Assembly (NCBI GenBank): GCA_000415185.1
Contig: KE351647.1
Location: 1-64,000, forward strand
DNA from: Enterococcus faecalis 13-SD-W-01
GTDB lineage: Bacteria; Bacillota; Bacilli; Lactobacillales; Enterococcaceae
Direction of reading: 5' to 3'
DNA length: 64,000 nucleotides
Shown here: piece by piece, positions 34,829-44,363 of the stretch
How the letters are laid out: every line of letters begins with the position of its first letter
How positions within the stretch are numbered: position 1 is the first letter of the stretch
Notes under the pieces: model-generated
The model's database searches: none
The model's input: only the letters and a program-made list of their open reading frames with translations
Told to the model about the DNA's origin: nothing
Position numbers and translations under genes: made by a program

Positions 34829-34875
34829 AAAAAAAGCGCAAAGAGATGCCTTTGCGGCGATTCTCCTTGCGCTTA
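34829..34875 (-). terminator. Terminator of WxL locus 1
   Basis: Stem AAGCGCAAGGAGA / TCTCTTTGCGCTT followed by T6 on the minus strand. Confidence 0.8.
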
Positions 34876-34910
34876 AAAACAGCTGCAGCTTTTTTTAAAA
34901 TAGAAAATCT

Positions 34911-37900
34911 TTAATTCGTTACTCCCGCCGTCAGCGTCCAAGTGATCGTAGCTTGATAATTTCGTCCAACTTTTCCTTGGCCAGCTGGAATCGTTAGTTT
35001 CACTTGGTCTTGCTGCCAGACATACGTTGATTCATCTTTGGAATTTTCTCCAGCACCGCTGAAAATCGTCGTTGGTGAAGTAGACAAGGCTACGTCTCCT
35101 TGTGAGGATAAACCTGCTGGATTCAACGTTGAAGTCGTTCTCCGATTGTAGAGATCGCCAGCTGGAATTGTCAGATATGCACCTGTTAAGCGATCATCAT
35201 TTGCAATAAAGTCTGTTGCTGCTGCTTGAAGTTTCCAACCAGTAGCATTGGTACGCTCATCTGCTACTTGGACCCATTGATCATTTGTCCCAACAGCATT
35301 AATACTTCTTTCTTTCCATTCAATCTCTGTTTCGCCAAAATCAAAAGCAGTCGGCACATAATCGATCCGCAATTCACCATTTTCGCCTGTTCCGCCGTTT
35401 TCTGGATTGTCTGGATTCTCCAACGAAGGATCTCTAGGCTTGATGAGATTCGAACGGATCGTCAAGTTTACCTCGATTTCCAAATCGTCTGCTAACTGAT
35501 TTTGTGCTGTTTTTCTTACGACCAATTTTACAGGATACGGACCACCCACATTGTTAGGAACCGCTGCTAAGTTTTCCACTTCAATTGAGGAAGACAAATC
35601 AACAAGTTCACCATTTATGATCGTAGTGGCGCTCCCACCTGCTGAACGAATCAAGTATTCAGCATATTCTGGACTGTTTGGCGTAAAGCTCGACACATCA
35701 CTCAAACGGACAGAAATATCTGCTGCTTTGATTTCATCAATCGTCGATCTTTTGTGAACAACTAGTTTGACATCAACAGGATCCGATTCATTTCCCCGCG
35801 TATCATCAATAATGATTTGATCTTCGAATTCTTGGACATCTTTTCCATTGAAGATTCCTGCCGGCATGCCATCTTGGATCGTGGTTCCTAAAAAACGATA
35901 GCCAAACTTATCTTTATCTGTTTCTAAAGCATTTGTATCCTCTACGCTGGCAATGAAATCTTTTGCTGCAGGTGTCGTTTCTTGCTCTTTCACATGGATC
36001 GTTCGTCCGACACCAGTAGGCTTGGTTACGTCTTTAACAGTTGTTTCATGGAAATTCCCCGTGTGCCCAACGTAAGTGACTCTGATGGTTTCGCCCCAAT
36101 AAAATGGTCGATCAAGTGCGCCAGTCCATTCAAATGTACCATTTGATTGAATACGTACTTTCTTTTGGTCATCTGTCAAAGAAGAGTTATCAAAAGGTCC
36201 GCCAGACAATGACACATACCCTCCTGGTGGTTCAGCTGTTCCTCTTACTGTGTAAGTCGATTTAGTTTCATTGGTAATATCTTCAATCGTTTTGACATTG
36301 AAAACGATTGGTTCGATTTTCCACCGCTGACTTAAAGCGTTGATATTTGTTCGGAAATAATCTGCCACACTTGGAACAGAATCGTCAAAACCATCGGCCA
36401 GCTGAGTTGACACATTGCCTAAAGTCGTTCCTTGAATCGGGATACTCGTTTGATCCAGCGGCTCAAATTGAAAAGATGGTATGTTTGGATCTCTATTTCC
36501 GTTATTCCATTGGCTGATTCGATGAATGTAATTCCCGCTTCCTGGCACGTTCAATTGCGCATTTGGCAAACTGAATAAAATAGGATTGACCGTCGCCCTG
36601 CTTTCCAAATCTAAAACAGCTTGATTCCCTACATTGATGGTCGAACCATTTTTATTGGCTTGTATTAACGCAGCGGAGCTCGTCGATTTTATTTCAAAAT
36701 GAGCATTTTCTCCAAGTGTTAAGGAAAAGTTGGCATTTCCGCCATTCCCCGCTCGAAAAGCGGGCCCTTGCGCATTTAAAAGTGTCCCAGTACTAGCAAG
36801 TTGACCGACAACAAGTCTGAAACTTGCATTGTCTTTCAATTCGATCGGTATATCATGGGTAAAGAATACCGGTGTCTGGCTGTTTCCTCGCATTGACCAG
36901 TTCGTCGTATTGTCGTTTCCTGCATCTTCTTCAATCAAAATATCCACATCAGCGTTTTCTCCAACATGAAAACGTCCGCCAGAATGACCGATTTGGATAG
37001 CACTTGGAAAGTTTCTTCGCTGTACTCCGTTGCGAATCGTCACTTGAGTATTATCCGCAATATAAATACTATTTTGCAAGTCGACAAGAGCAGAACCAGC
37101 CGGCCGTTCATTTGCTGCCCATTGCGCGCCAGAAACGATTTGATTGGTAATTGACATCGAAGCGACAGAATAATCTCGGGTACCTGTCCAAGAATTCCAT
37201 CCTAGAGAATTGGACGTTAAATTGTCGATGGTGAGCGAAGTCGTTCCACCTTCTTCAAAAAAGATATTTCCATCTCGAAAAACAGCAAGGCTTGAACCTA
37301 GATGACTGTTTTCAATCGTTAAATTCGATCCCGCCTTGATGTAGATTTCTCCAGCTTCTATATTTCCGTTTCCACTTCCGTATGCAGAATTCAGCCGAAC
37401 ATTCTCTCCTGTAAAAGAAGTGTAGTTGCCATTAGGAGACATTACTGTAGAAGTCGTCCCAGAAAGAATCACTCGTCCTCTTGAACCTTCATATAGCTGA
37501 TGTCCATAATGGGTGACATTGTGGAACGTGTACGTCCCTCGATTGGCTGAATCATACCCGTTGATCACGCCCCATTCATTAGCACTTTGCAAATTGATAT
37601 TTTGGAAAACGACATCCCAGCTCGTTCCTATAAAACGAAGGTGGCGAATCCGCAAGTCAATGGTATGCCCATTTCCGTTGACAACTAATTTTTTACCTGA
37701 GCGGGTAGAATGATACGTGCGATTCGAGGTTCCGATAATCGAACTCGTTGCTGTATCTAATGTGATATTAGCTGTCAAATTGATATAGGTGATTTCATTT
37801 TGATTATTGTTGCTGGTAGTCAATGCATTGGTCCACTGATTGAAGGTTCCAACATCAAAATAGCTCACATTGCTGAATTCTCCTGCTGTCACAGATTGAA

Positions 37901-38330
37901 CCGGCAGCTGTCTAGTTGTCGGCGTCGCCATATCCAATGTATTAAGCGGCACGGCATCAGAAGCGGGTTCATTTTCTGCTGTCTCTTCATTGGTTGACTC
38001 TGTCGTTTCTACATCTGCATTCTCTGTCGTTTCTTCCGATGACTCTTCAGTATTTTCTGTTCCATTTTCTGTTCCATTTTCCGTTGCAGTTTCATCGATT
38101 TCTGTTTTTTCTCCCGATGTCTCAGTATTTTTTTCTTTTTCAACGGAAGAAGTAGTTGTCCCATTTACAGCATTCTGATCATCTGCAGAAATATCGGCTG
38201 TATTTTCGGGCAATGTTTCTTGTGCAAAATTGCTTTGTTCATTTTCTGTTGCAAGAACCATTACTGTTCCTGACAAAGAATGGCAAAGCAGTAAAAAACA
38301 CATCATGCTTTTAAAAATCTTGCTTTTCAT
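34911..38330 (-). CDS. Large WxL surface protein with beta-helix domain
   Basis: 1139 residues from ATG 38330 (AAGGGGAG upstream). Signal peptide about 1-28 (CFLLLCHSLSGTVMVLA); then an acidic Glu/Thr/Ser-rich stretch to about 130; then a region of about 400 residues with repeated short beta strands and N-rich turns (LVVNGNGHTIDL, LTIENSHLG, SLTIDNLTSN), as in right-handed beta-helix or pectate-lyase-like adhesins; then two Ig-like segments; and a C-terminal WxL domain from about 990 (DFGETEIEW, TGWKLQA, and the final TWTLTAG). The WxL domain binds peptidoglycan non-covalently. Last gene of the locus; probably a matrix or glycan-binding adhesin. Confidence 0.8.
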   Translation of the reverse strand: MKSKIFKSMMCFLLLCHSLSGTVMVLATENEQSNFAQETLPENTADISADDQNAVNGTTTSSVEKEKNTETSGEKTEIDETATENGTENGTENTEESSEETTENADVETTESTNEETAENEPASDAVPLNTLDMATPTTRQLPVQSVTAGEFSNVSYFDVGTFNQWTNALTTSNNNQNEITYINLTANITLDTATSSIIGTSNRTYHSTRSGKKLVVNGNGHTIDLRIRHLRFIGTSWDVVFQNINLQSANEWGVINGYDSANRGTYTFHNVTHYGHQLYEGSRGRVILSGTTSTVMSPNGNYTSFTGENVRLNSAYGSGNGNIEAGEIYIKAGSNLTIENSHLGSSLAVFRDGNIFFEEGGTTSLTIDNLTSNSLGWNSWTGTRDYSVASMSITNQIVSGAQWAANERPAGSALVDLQNSIYIADNTQVTIRNGVQRRNFPSAIQIGHSGGRFHVGENADVDILIEEDAGNDNTTNWSMRGNSQTPVFFTHDIPIELKDNASFRLVVGQLASTGTLLNAQGPAFRAGNGGNANFSLTLGENAHFEIKSTSSAALIQANKNGSTINVGNQAVLDLESRATVNPILFSLPNAQLNVPGSGNYIHRISQWNNGNRDPNIPSFQFEPLDQTSIPIQGTTLGNVSTQLADGFDDSVPSVADYFRTNINALSQRWKIEPIVFNVKTIEDITNETKSTYTVRGTAEPPGGYVSLSGGPFDNSSLTDDQKKVRIQSNGTFEWTGALDRPFYWGETIRVTYVGHTGNFHETTVKDVTKPTGVGRTIHVKEQETTPAAKDFIASVEDTNALETDKDKFGYRFLGTTIQDGMPAGIFNGKDVQEFEDQIIIDDTRGNESDPVDVKLVVHKRSTIDEIKAADISVRLSDVSSFTPNSPEYAEYLIRSAGGSATTIINGELVDLSSSIEVENLAAVPNNVGGPYPVKLVVRKTAQNQLADDLEIEVNLTIRSNLIKPRDPSLENPDNPENGGTGENGELRIDYVPTAFDFGETEIEWKERSINAVGTNDQWVQVADERTNATGWKLQAAATDFIANDDRLTGAYLTIPAGDLYNRRTTSTLNPAGLSSQGDVALSTSPTTIFSGAGENSKDESTYVWQQDQVKLTIPAGQGKVGRNYQATITWTLTAGVTN

Positions 38331-38622
38331 TTTTTTCTCCCCTTTGCCTTCTAAAAACAGCAATGAACATGACTGAAAGCAGTACCAGCCCCAAAAAGAA
38401 CATGGATCTGCTGGAAGCTGTTCCTGTTTTCGGCAATGGTTTTGCTTCCGAGATACCGGCTGAAATCTTTTGTTCTCCTGCTTTTTCGTCCGATTTATCT
38501 CCCCAACCAGATAAAGTGATTGCTGCTTCTGAGACTGCATCAGCAGCGTCTGCAAAGACTGGAGGAAAAAGAATGGAATGGAACAGCAGTGCACAACAGA
38601 TTACTCGAAATACATGTTTCAC
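38311..38622 (-). CDS. Short LPXTG-anchored protein of WxL locus 1
   Basis: 103 residues from GTG 38622 with AAGGG upstream. Signal peptide to about residue 25 (HSILFPPVFADA), a short spacer of some 45 residues, then LPKTG, a hydrophobic helix and a basic tail (RRQRGEK). A sortase substrate so short that little is displayed; in WxL loci such peptides are always near DUF916 and WxL genes and may anchor the complex. Its stop overlaps the start of the large WxL gene by 20 bases. Confidence 0.75.
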   Translation of the reverse strand: MKHVFRVICCALLFHSILFPPVFADAADAVSEAAITLSGWGDKSDEKAGEQKISAGISEAKPLPKTGTASSRSMFFLGLVLLSVMFIAVFRRQRGEKNEKQDF

Positions 38623-38639
38623 GGCTTTCCCTTCTTTCT

Positions 38640-39698
38640 TTAGTTTTTACGCTCTTTTTTTCGGCGTATCAAAACAATAAATAAGAGAACAGCAAGTACA
38701 GCAATGATAGCGATCAGAACATAAATCAACGGATTGTTTTCTGCCTCTGGTTCAGGATCATTGATCGCTTCTTTATTCAGTTTTTGCGCTTCTTCTCTTG
38801 TGATGGTAAAATCTTCTGTCCATTCCCACGTTTTCTCGTCCCACTTCTCATCTGTCGTCACTGCAGATAGATGAAGCGTGTAATCGCCTGGAGCTAATTG
38901 AGCCTGCTCTAGGAAAAAGGGGATGTTGAAATTGGAATTCGGCGCCATTTGTCTGTTCGTCAGACTTCCTGAATAAAGCGTGCGGTCACTTCCTTTTTTC
39001 GTGATCCTTCCGTCAAAATCCAAATTAGAGATAATCGCCGGTTGATCGTTTTGCACATTGGCATTGATTACTTTGCGATAGTTGTTCAATCCAGGTGCAG
39101 CGCTCAAAAGATTCAAATTTGGTGTTTCGATTTCTTGCTGGACGGTCAATTTCACAGCCATTGCATAGGCAAAACGATTCTCGATCGTGATCCCTGAAGA
39201 TGTTTTTTGACTGTCTTTGATTTCTCTTTCAAAATACCATGACCCTAAAATAACACCTTCTGCAGCGTCTTTAGGCACCGCGACCGCCATAGAGACCGTC
39301 TTTTTTTCTCCTGCTTTTAGTGTTACAGGGTTGTCGCCTTCAAGTTCTGCGATGTCTTCAAAAGGTATTTCTAAACTTTCATCTCGGTCTTCTTCAGGGA
39401 GCGCAGCAGAATAATTGATTTCCCCATTATCATTTGTATAGGTAGTAAACACACCCATCCGAACTGTCACATTTTCTGAACCATGATTGTTCAATTCTGC
39501 TTTGATCGTGAATTCTTCGCCAGGTTTTACCAACAAATCGTAAAACGCACTTGATTCATTTACTTGAGGTACATCTGGTGTGACTTTCGCTACACTGTAG
39601 CCAGCACTCTCACCTTCTTCTTCCGCGTAGACGAAAGGGGCAAACTGGATAGCAGCCACAATGATAAGCGCTGAAAAAAATCGCTGAATCTTTCGCAC
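38640..39698 (-). CDS. DUF916/DUF3324 cell-surface protein, WxL locus 1
   Basis: 352 residues from GTG 39698 (AAAGGAAG six bases before; the TTG further up overlaps it). Signal peptide, two beta-rich domains (DUF916, also WxLIP, about 30-170, with VPQVNESSAFYDLLVKPGEEFTIKAELNNHG; DUF3324, about 175-300, with NRQMAPNSNFNIPF), then one membrane helix (LIYVLIAIIAVLAVLLFIVLI) and a basic tail RRKKERKN. These proteins bind WxL proteins and hold them at the membrane-wall interface; in E. faecium the duf genes beside swp genes form loci of this type. Confidence 0.9.
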   Translation of the reverse strand: MRKIQRFFSALIIVAAIQFAPFVYAEEEGESAGYSVAKVTPDVPQVNESSAFYDLLVKPGEEFTIKAELNNHGSENVTVRMGVFTTYTNDNGEINYSAALPEEDRDESLEIPFEDIAELEGDNPVTLKAGEKKTVSMAVAVPKDAAEGVILGSWYFEREIKDSQKTSSGITIENRFAYAMAVKLTVQQEIETPNLNLLSAAPGLNNYRKVINANVQNDQPAIISNLDFDGRITKKGSDRTLYSGSLTNRQMAPNSNFNIPFFLEQAQLAPGDYTLHLSAVTTDEKWDEKTWEWTEDFTITREEAQKLNKEAINDPEPEAENNPLIYVLIAIIAVLAVLLFIVLIRRKKERKN

Positions 39699-39746
39699 GG
39701 TAATCTTCCTTTCCAACCAATTGATTTTGTCTGATCGCTAAAAAAT

Positions 39747-40454
39747 CTATGGTGCTGCTGTCACTGTCCACGTGATAGTTGAAGTAAAGGTACCTGTCTT
39801 AGCTGTTCCAGGTGCGATTTTTAATTTTGCTGGACTATTTTCAATGATATTGCTTGTAGTAATCCCTTTTCCTACTGTATCATTATTCACAAGGGTTTCT
39901 AAAATAGTCAATGAGCTTCCTGTGACTGGGATTTCTCCAGAAGTTGAGCGAATAGCAGTTGCATCAACAGGGTCAGCTGTTGTACTATTTCCTTGTGGGC
40001 TACTTGCGATACTGTTCCGAACCACACCTGCTGGAAGCTCGATCGAAGCACCTGTCAATGTATTTTGCCCGTCAGCAAATTCAGTACGAGAAACGGTAAC
40101 GGACCATCCATTCGTTCCAGCTTCTCGATTGTCGCGTACTTCGATATAGTTTGTGTTTTGTTCAGTATCGTCGTAAGTTCCCCCAGTTTGTTCGATTTCA
40201 TGCGTACCGAAGTTAAAACGCGGAACAACTTTCAAAATCAGCGGTCCTGTTTCTGGTGTTGGATCGACTGGTTCTGGATTTGGCTGTCCTGGATCTGTTG
40301 GATCTGTTGGATCTGTTGGCCCTGATCCGCCACCTTGATTTTCAGTCAAACCTACTTCTGCTGTCGAATCTGCTGCTAAAACTGTTACTGTACTATTTAC
40401 TGCGAACATTCCTGCCAACAACATCCCCGTTGCTGCTAATTTCAATTTTTTCAT
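39747..40454 (-). CDS. Small WxL protein 2, locus 1
   Basis: 235 residues. Signal peptide ending about 28 (VLAADSTAE), a Gly/Pro/Asp linker with PTDPTDPTDPGQP, and a WxL domain: FNFGTHEIE, NGWSVTV and the final TWTVTAAP carry the two WxL motifs. Secreted, binds peptidoglycan. Between the other small WxL gene and DUF916 in one operon; RBS AGAGG. Confidence 0.9.
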   Translation of the reverse strand: MKKLKLAATGMLLAGMFAVNSTVTVLAADSTAEVGLTENQGGGSGPTDPTDPTDPGQPNPEPVDPTPETGPLILKVVPRFNFGTHEIEQTGGTYDDTEQNTNYIEVRDNREAGTNGWSVTVSRTEFADGQNTLTGASIELPAGVVRNSIASSPQGNSTTADPVDATAIRSTSGEIPVTGSSLTILETLVNNDTVGKGITTSNIIENSPAKLKIAPGTAKTGTFTSTITWTVTAAP

Positions 40455-40480
40455 TTTCTATTACCTCTTTCATTTTTAGT

Positions 40481-41179
40481 TTAATTTTCTGGACCTCCAT
40501 CCATTAAGATCCAATAAATTTTTTTTGAGTACTCTCCTGCTCTTGCGGTGTTTCTTGGAATTGTCAATGTGGCTTCTTGCGACTGCCAGAAATACGTAGA
40601 AGTGGCTTTTCCTGCTTTTACAGATTTGTCTGCCGGCGCACTAAAAATCGTCTGCTCTTCTTTCGTTATTTCGACTGACTCCCCCCTTAATCCTGATTCT
40701 TTGCTGTCATTGCTATTTCTAACTCCTCCTTTAGGCAGCGTGAGCACTGCTCCTTTTAGTTCATGCCCTGACTCTTCATCCCTCAAATAGCCATCTTGCC
40801 GAACTTTTACCATCCAGCCGTAAATCCCTTCATCCCGATTGTCTGATACTTGCAGATATTGGATATGATTTTCTTTTCCTTGCGCTTGATATTCATGCTC
40901 TGTATGGTACATTTTCTGGTTGCCGAAATAAAAACCTTTTGGCGCAACATCAAGTGACAAAGGGCCGCGATTATTTGTCGGCGGATTATTCGGATCTGGC
41001 TGCTGCGGTCTCGAAGGATCAGTTGGATTTTTTGGATCTGTCGTCTGCCGATTTTCTTCAAGACGTACGGTTCCTTCTGAATTTGTTCCATGACTACTTG
41101 CTGTTACAGGAATTCCGTTACTTGCTACCAAACTGACTAACACTGCAAAAACTGATTTTCCAAACAGCCATTTTTTCAT
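40481..41179 (-). CDS. Small WxL protein 1, locus 1
   Basis: 232 residues. Signal peptide about 1-27 (SVFAVLVSLVASNGIPVTA), a linker with DPKNPTDPSRPQQPDPNNPP, and a WxL domain with YGWMVKV and the end IYWILMDGG, where the second motif is W-I-L. First gene of the operon, RBS AAGGAGG. The final motif lacks the usual aromatic-Thr-Trp-x-Leu-Thr form, a slight departure. Confidence 0.85.
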   Translation of the reverse strand: MKKWLFGKSVFAVLVSLVASNGIPVTASSHGTNSEGTVRLEENRQTTDPKNPTDPSRPQQPDPNNPPTNNRGPLSLDVAPKGFYFGNQKMYHTEHEYQAQGKENHIQYLQVSDNRDEGIYGWMVKVRQDGYLRDEESGHELKGAVLTLPKGGVRNSNDSKESGLRGESVEITKEEQTIFSAPADKSVKAGKATSTYFWQSQEATLTIPRNTARAGEYSKKIYWILMDGGPEN

Positions 41180-41640
41180 TTATTCACCTCCTTCAATAAG
41201 AAACTTCCCCCACGCCCCCACCCTAAAAAATAACTAAGAACCAAAAATTTATTTTTACAGAAAAAAATGAAAAACAAACCCGATTCTTACTAGCCTCAAA
41301 TATTAAAATACGATTAAATGAAAACGAATACATGCAGTTATTCCAAATCCAAAAAATAAAAAAACTAACGAAATTTTTACAACAGCAATATCAACTGGTA
41401 TTCCTTTATAAAACCTGTTATTCAAAGCTTTATTTATAACTATTTTTATTAAAAAAAGTGTTATTATTTTTCTTTTTAAAATAAAAAATGGAACAAAATA
41501 TTAAATCCAAATTAACTAAATTATATTTTACTGATAAACTATAGTCAATATGTAATTTGTATTATTTTGAAATTAATAAAAAAGCGCTTTTAAATAACAA
41601 CGTTATGTAAAAATAAAGTTTTCTTGTCTAATTTTTTTAA
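41180..41640. other. AT-rich region upstream of WxL locus 1
   Basis: About 460 bases of unusually AT-rich DNA between the WxL operon and the MarR gene. Must hold the promoter of the WxL operon; no convincing -35/-10 pair could be picked out. Contains an AAAGCGCTTTT-type core at 41580-41592. Confidence 0.5.
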
Positions 41641-41660
41641 GTAAAAAAAATAAAAAACAT

Positions 41661-41721
41661 TTGACATTTCGTTCGGTACCGAACTATAATGCAAAGCGAA
41701 GCAACAAGTTAGGTACCTAAC
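41661..41721 (+). promoter_or_regulatory. Promoter of marR-ABC unit with two palindromic operators
   Basis: TTGACA (41661-41666), 18-bp spacer, TATAAT (41685-41690): full consensus hexamers. GTTCGGTACCGAAC (41671-41684) fills the spacer up to the -10, and GTTAGGTACCTAAC (41708-41721) lies just after the start of transcription. Both are perfect 14-bp palindromes of form GTTnGGTACCnAAC. Confidence 0.85.
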
Positions 41722-41743
41722 AAAAAAGAAAGAGGCTATTTTT

Positions 41744-42529
41744 ATGAGCAGATTTACTGACGACTTACTAAAACAATTACGCTTTGTCCATGCAGCAAGC
41801 GAGATGTTCATGCAGGAAAGAAAAGAAAAGTTTTCTGGACAGCAACGAGTATTGGTCATTTTGAAAGAAGAAGACGGATTGATTCAGAGCCATTTAGCAG
41901 AGATTCTTGATATTCGGCCAAGTTCATTAGCAGAATTAATCAAAAAAATGGAAATGAATGAAACAGTCTATCGTGTAGAAGACGAAACAGACAAACGGCT
42001 CAAACGCGTTTATCTAACAGAAAAAGGCAAAGAAAAAGCAGCAGAATATAATAATCATACGCAAAGCGAAGCCTTTTTTGCTGGTCTCGACAAGGACGAA
42101 CAAGAGCAGTTCCAAGCTTCTCTAACAAAGATCATCGATGGCTGGGACCCAAAATTCCAGCAGCAATCTGAACGTTTTGCAGATCCTATCGATCGTTTGC
42201 GCCAAATGCAGGATCTTAGACAAATATTTTTTGAACAACGCGGTGAAGATTGGCGAAACATGTCGCGGGAAGAACGGAAAAATATACGAAGAAAGATGGA
42301 TGAGAACTGGCGGAACATGTCTCGAGAAGATCGAAAGAACCTCAAAAAAGAAATGAGAGAAGAATTCCGTAATATGCATCGTTTTGGAAGAAACCACCAT
42401 GGCGGATTTCCACCAAACGGCTCTCGCCCCTTCCCTCCATTTTGGCAAGAAGGCGGACAAAAACCTGATCGATATGATCCAAAAGACAGAAATCAAGAAC
42501 CAACTGAAGATGACTGGAAAGATTTTTAA
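41744..42529 (+). CDS. MarR-family regulator with long charged C-terminal extension
   Basis: 261 residues. The first 145 or so are a MarR winged helix (VILKEEDGLIQSHLAEILDIRPSSLAELIKKMEMNETVYR, wing with DKRLKRVYLTEKGKEKA). The remaining 110 residues are an unusual tail with two 19-residue repeats (DWRNMSREERKNIRRKMDE, NWRNMSREDRKNLKKEMRE), a third partial (EFRNMHR), then a Pro/Gly/His-rich end. Precedes an ABC exporter gene by 67 bases. Likely autorepressor through the two palindromes. RBS AAAGAGG. Confidence 0.8.
   Translation: MSRFTDDLLKQLRFVHAASEMFMQERKEKFSGQQRVLVILKEEDGLIQSHLAEILDIRPSSLAELIKKMEMNETVYRVEDETDKRLKRVYLTEKGKEKAAEYNNHTQSEAFFAGLDKDEQEQFQASLTKIIDGWDPKFQQQSERFADPIDRLRQMQDLRQIFFEQRGEDWRNMSREERKNIRRKMDENWRNMSREDRKNLKKEMREEFRNMHRFGRNHHGGFPPNGSRPFPPFWQEGGQKPDRYDPKDRNQEPTEDDWKDF
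42248..42361 (+). repeat. 57-bp tandem repeat inside marR
   Basis: Two in-frame 57-bp units (42248-42304 and 42305-42361) encode the W-R-N-M-S-R-E-x-R-K-N motif; a degenerate third begins at 42362. Confidence 0.7.
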
Positions 42530-42596
42530 ATCCAAACGGTCATTATTTTCAGAATTATGTGTAAGACTGCCTTAGCAGCTCTTAGGAGGAAAAAAA

Positions 42597-44363
42597 TTGG
42601 AACAAATGAATCCTGCAGCAGCAGACAAAACGGCAAAAGCCAAAACATTTAAATTAAAAGACTTTATCAAATTGATCAACAGCGTCAATCCTAAAAAAGG
42701 GCTTTTCGCTTTAGGCTTGCTCCTTAGTTTAGCCACGAGCGGCGCAAGTTTGATCGTCCCGCAATTAACAAAAGGGCTGATCGACACTAGCCAGTTAGCA
42801 AAAATCGATGGCAAAATGCTTATCGTCCTTATCTTAGCATTTGCTGCTCAGCTAGGATTTGGAACACTTGGCAGCTATTTTCTGCGTTTTGTTGGCGAAA
42901 GTGCTGTAAAAACATTACGGGAAAGATTGTGGAACCACTTATTGAAATTGCCTGTCAGTTATTTTGACGACCACAAATCTGGCGAAAGCAGTTCTCGCCT
43001 TGTCAATGACACAACAGTTATCAAAGACCTTGTCAGTTCGCAATTTCCAAACTTCATCACGGGCGCGATCCAATTAGTCGGTTCTATGATCATCTTGTTT
43101 ATCATGGACTGGAAAATGGCTTCGATCATGTTTTTATCGGTACCGATCATCGGACTGATCATGATGCCAATTGGTAAAATCATGTCAAAAATAGGAAAAC
43201 AGCTTCAAGCAGCAACCGCTGATTTTAACGGCGAGGCCAGCGAAAAATTATCAGAGATTCGTTTGATCAAATCAAGTAACGGTGAAAAATTCGAATCAGA
43301 AAATGGTCATGCGCTTGTAAACCGGATTTTTTCACTAGGAGTCAAAGATGCAAAAGTCGAAGCTGTTTTGCAGCCGATCATGATGACGACGATGCTTGGT
43401 TTATTCGTTGGAGTATTAGGCTATGGCGCTGTTCGCGTGCAAGCTGGTTCATTAACCAGTGGTGAGTTGATTGCCTTTCTTTTATACCTGTTCAATATCA
43501 TCATGCCGGTAGCAAGTCTTGCAATGTTCTTCTCTCAAGTGCCAAAAGCCATGGGAGCAACCGAACGTATTGAACAAATTTTGCAAACAGAGATCGAACT
43601 AGCTGATCAAGGCAAAGAAGTTGATGTCACAGGTCAAGAAATCAGCGCTGAAAATGTGTCTTTCCGTTACGATGAAGAACATCCTGTACTGCAAAATATT
43701 TCTTTCAAAGCAGCCCCCAACTCTGTCATTGCTTTTGCAGGACCAAGCGGCGGCGGGAAATCGACTATTTTTGCTTTGCTGGAACGTTTTTACCAGCCAA
43801 CTAGCGGAAAACTAACTATTGGCGGTCAAGATATCCGTGATATACGCTTATCGAATTGGCGGAAACAAATCGGTTATGTTTCTCAAGATAGTGCAGTTTT
43901 TGCTGGAAGCATCCGTGAAAATCTGCAATATGGACTTGATCGTACGTTATCTGACGAAGAACTTTGGCACGGCTTATCTTTAGCCTATGCAGATGCATTT
44001 GTTAAAGATTTCCCTGAACAATTAGAAACAGAGATCGGCGAACGCGGCGTGAAGTTATCTGGCGGACAAAAACAGCGCATTGCTATTGCTCGAGCATTTT
44101 TACGTGATCCAAAAATCTTGATGCTTGATGAAGCTACAGCCAGTCTGGACTCCCAGTCTGAAGAAAAAGTGCAGCGTGCTTTAGAACAATTGATGGAAGG
44201 ACGCACAACCTTAGTCATCGCGCACCGCCTGTCGACAATCGTTGATGCAGATCAAATCTATTTTATCGAAAAAGGGCAAATCACCGGGCACGGAACGCAT
44301 GGCGAGCTTATCCAAAAACATCCGCTTTATGCGCAGTATGTAAGTGAGCAGATTATTAATTAG
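42597..44363 (+). CDS. ABC half-exporter, multidrug type (BmrA/MsbA-like)
   Basis: 588 residues: six membrane segments in the first 320 residues, then one nucleotide-binding domain with Walker A GPSGGGKST (about 382), Q-loop YVSQDSAVFAG, signature LSGGQKQRIAIARA, Walker B ILMLDEATASLD and H-loop IAHRLST. Works as a homodimer pumping drugs or lipophilic compounds out of the membrane. TTG start, 7 bases after AGGAGG; an ATG nine bases later is less well placed. Transcribed from the MarR-controlled promoter. A hairpin repeat begins on its stop codon. Confidence 0.9.
   Translation: MEQMNPAAADKTAKAKTFKLKDFIKLINSVNPKKGLFALGLLLSLATSGASLIVPQLTKGLIDTSQLAKIDGKMLIVLILAFAAQLGFGTLGSYFLRFVGESAVKTLRERLWNHLLKLPVSYFDDHKSGESSSRLVNDTTVIKDLVSSQFPNFITGAIQLVGSMIILFIMDWKMASIMFLSVPIIGLIMMPIGKIMSKIGKQLQAATADFNGEASEKLSEIRLIKSSNGEKFESENGHALVNRIFSLGVKDAKVEAVLQPIMMTTMLGLFVGVLGYGAVRVQAGSLTSGELIAFLLYLFNIIMPVASLAMFFSQVPKAMGATERIEQILQTEIELADQGKEVDVTGQEISAENVSFRYDEEHPVLQNISFKAAPNSVIAFAGPSGGGKSTIFALLERFYQPTSGKLTIGGQDIRDIRLSNWRKQIGYVSQDSAVFAGSIRENLQYGLDRTLSDEELWHGLSLAYADAFVKDFPEQLETEIGERGVKLSGGQKQRIAIARAFLRDPKILMLDEATASLDSQSEEKVQRALEQLMEGRTTLVIAHRLSTIVDADQIYFIEKGQITGHGTHGELIQKHPLYAQYVSEQIIN

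Noticed and set aside
42055-42535. Long antisense open frames opposite the marR extension
   Set aside because: They mirror the repetitive codons of the real gene and have no ribosome site.
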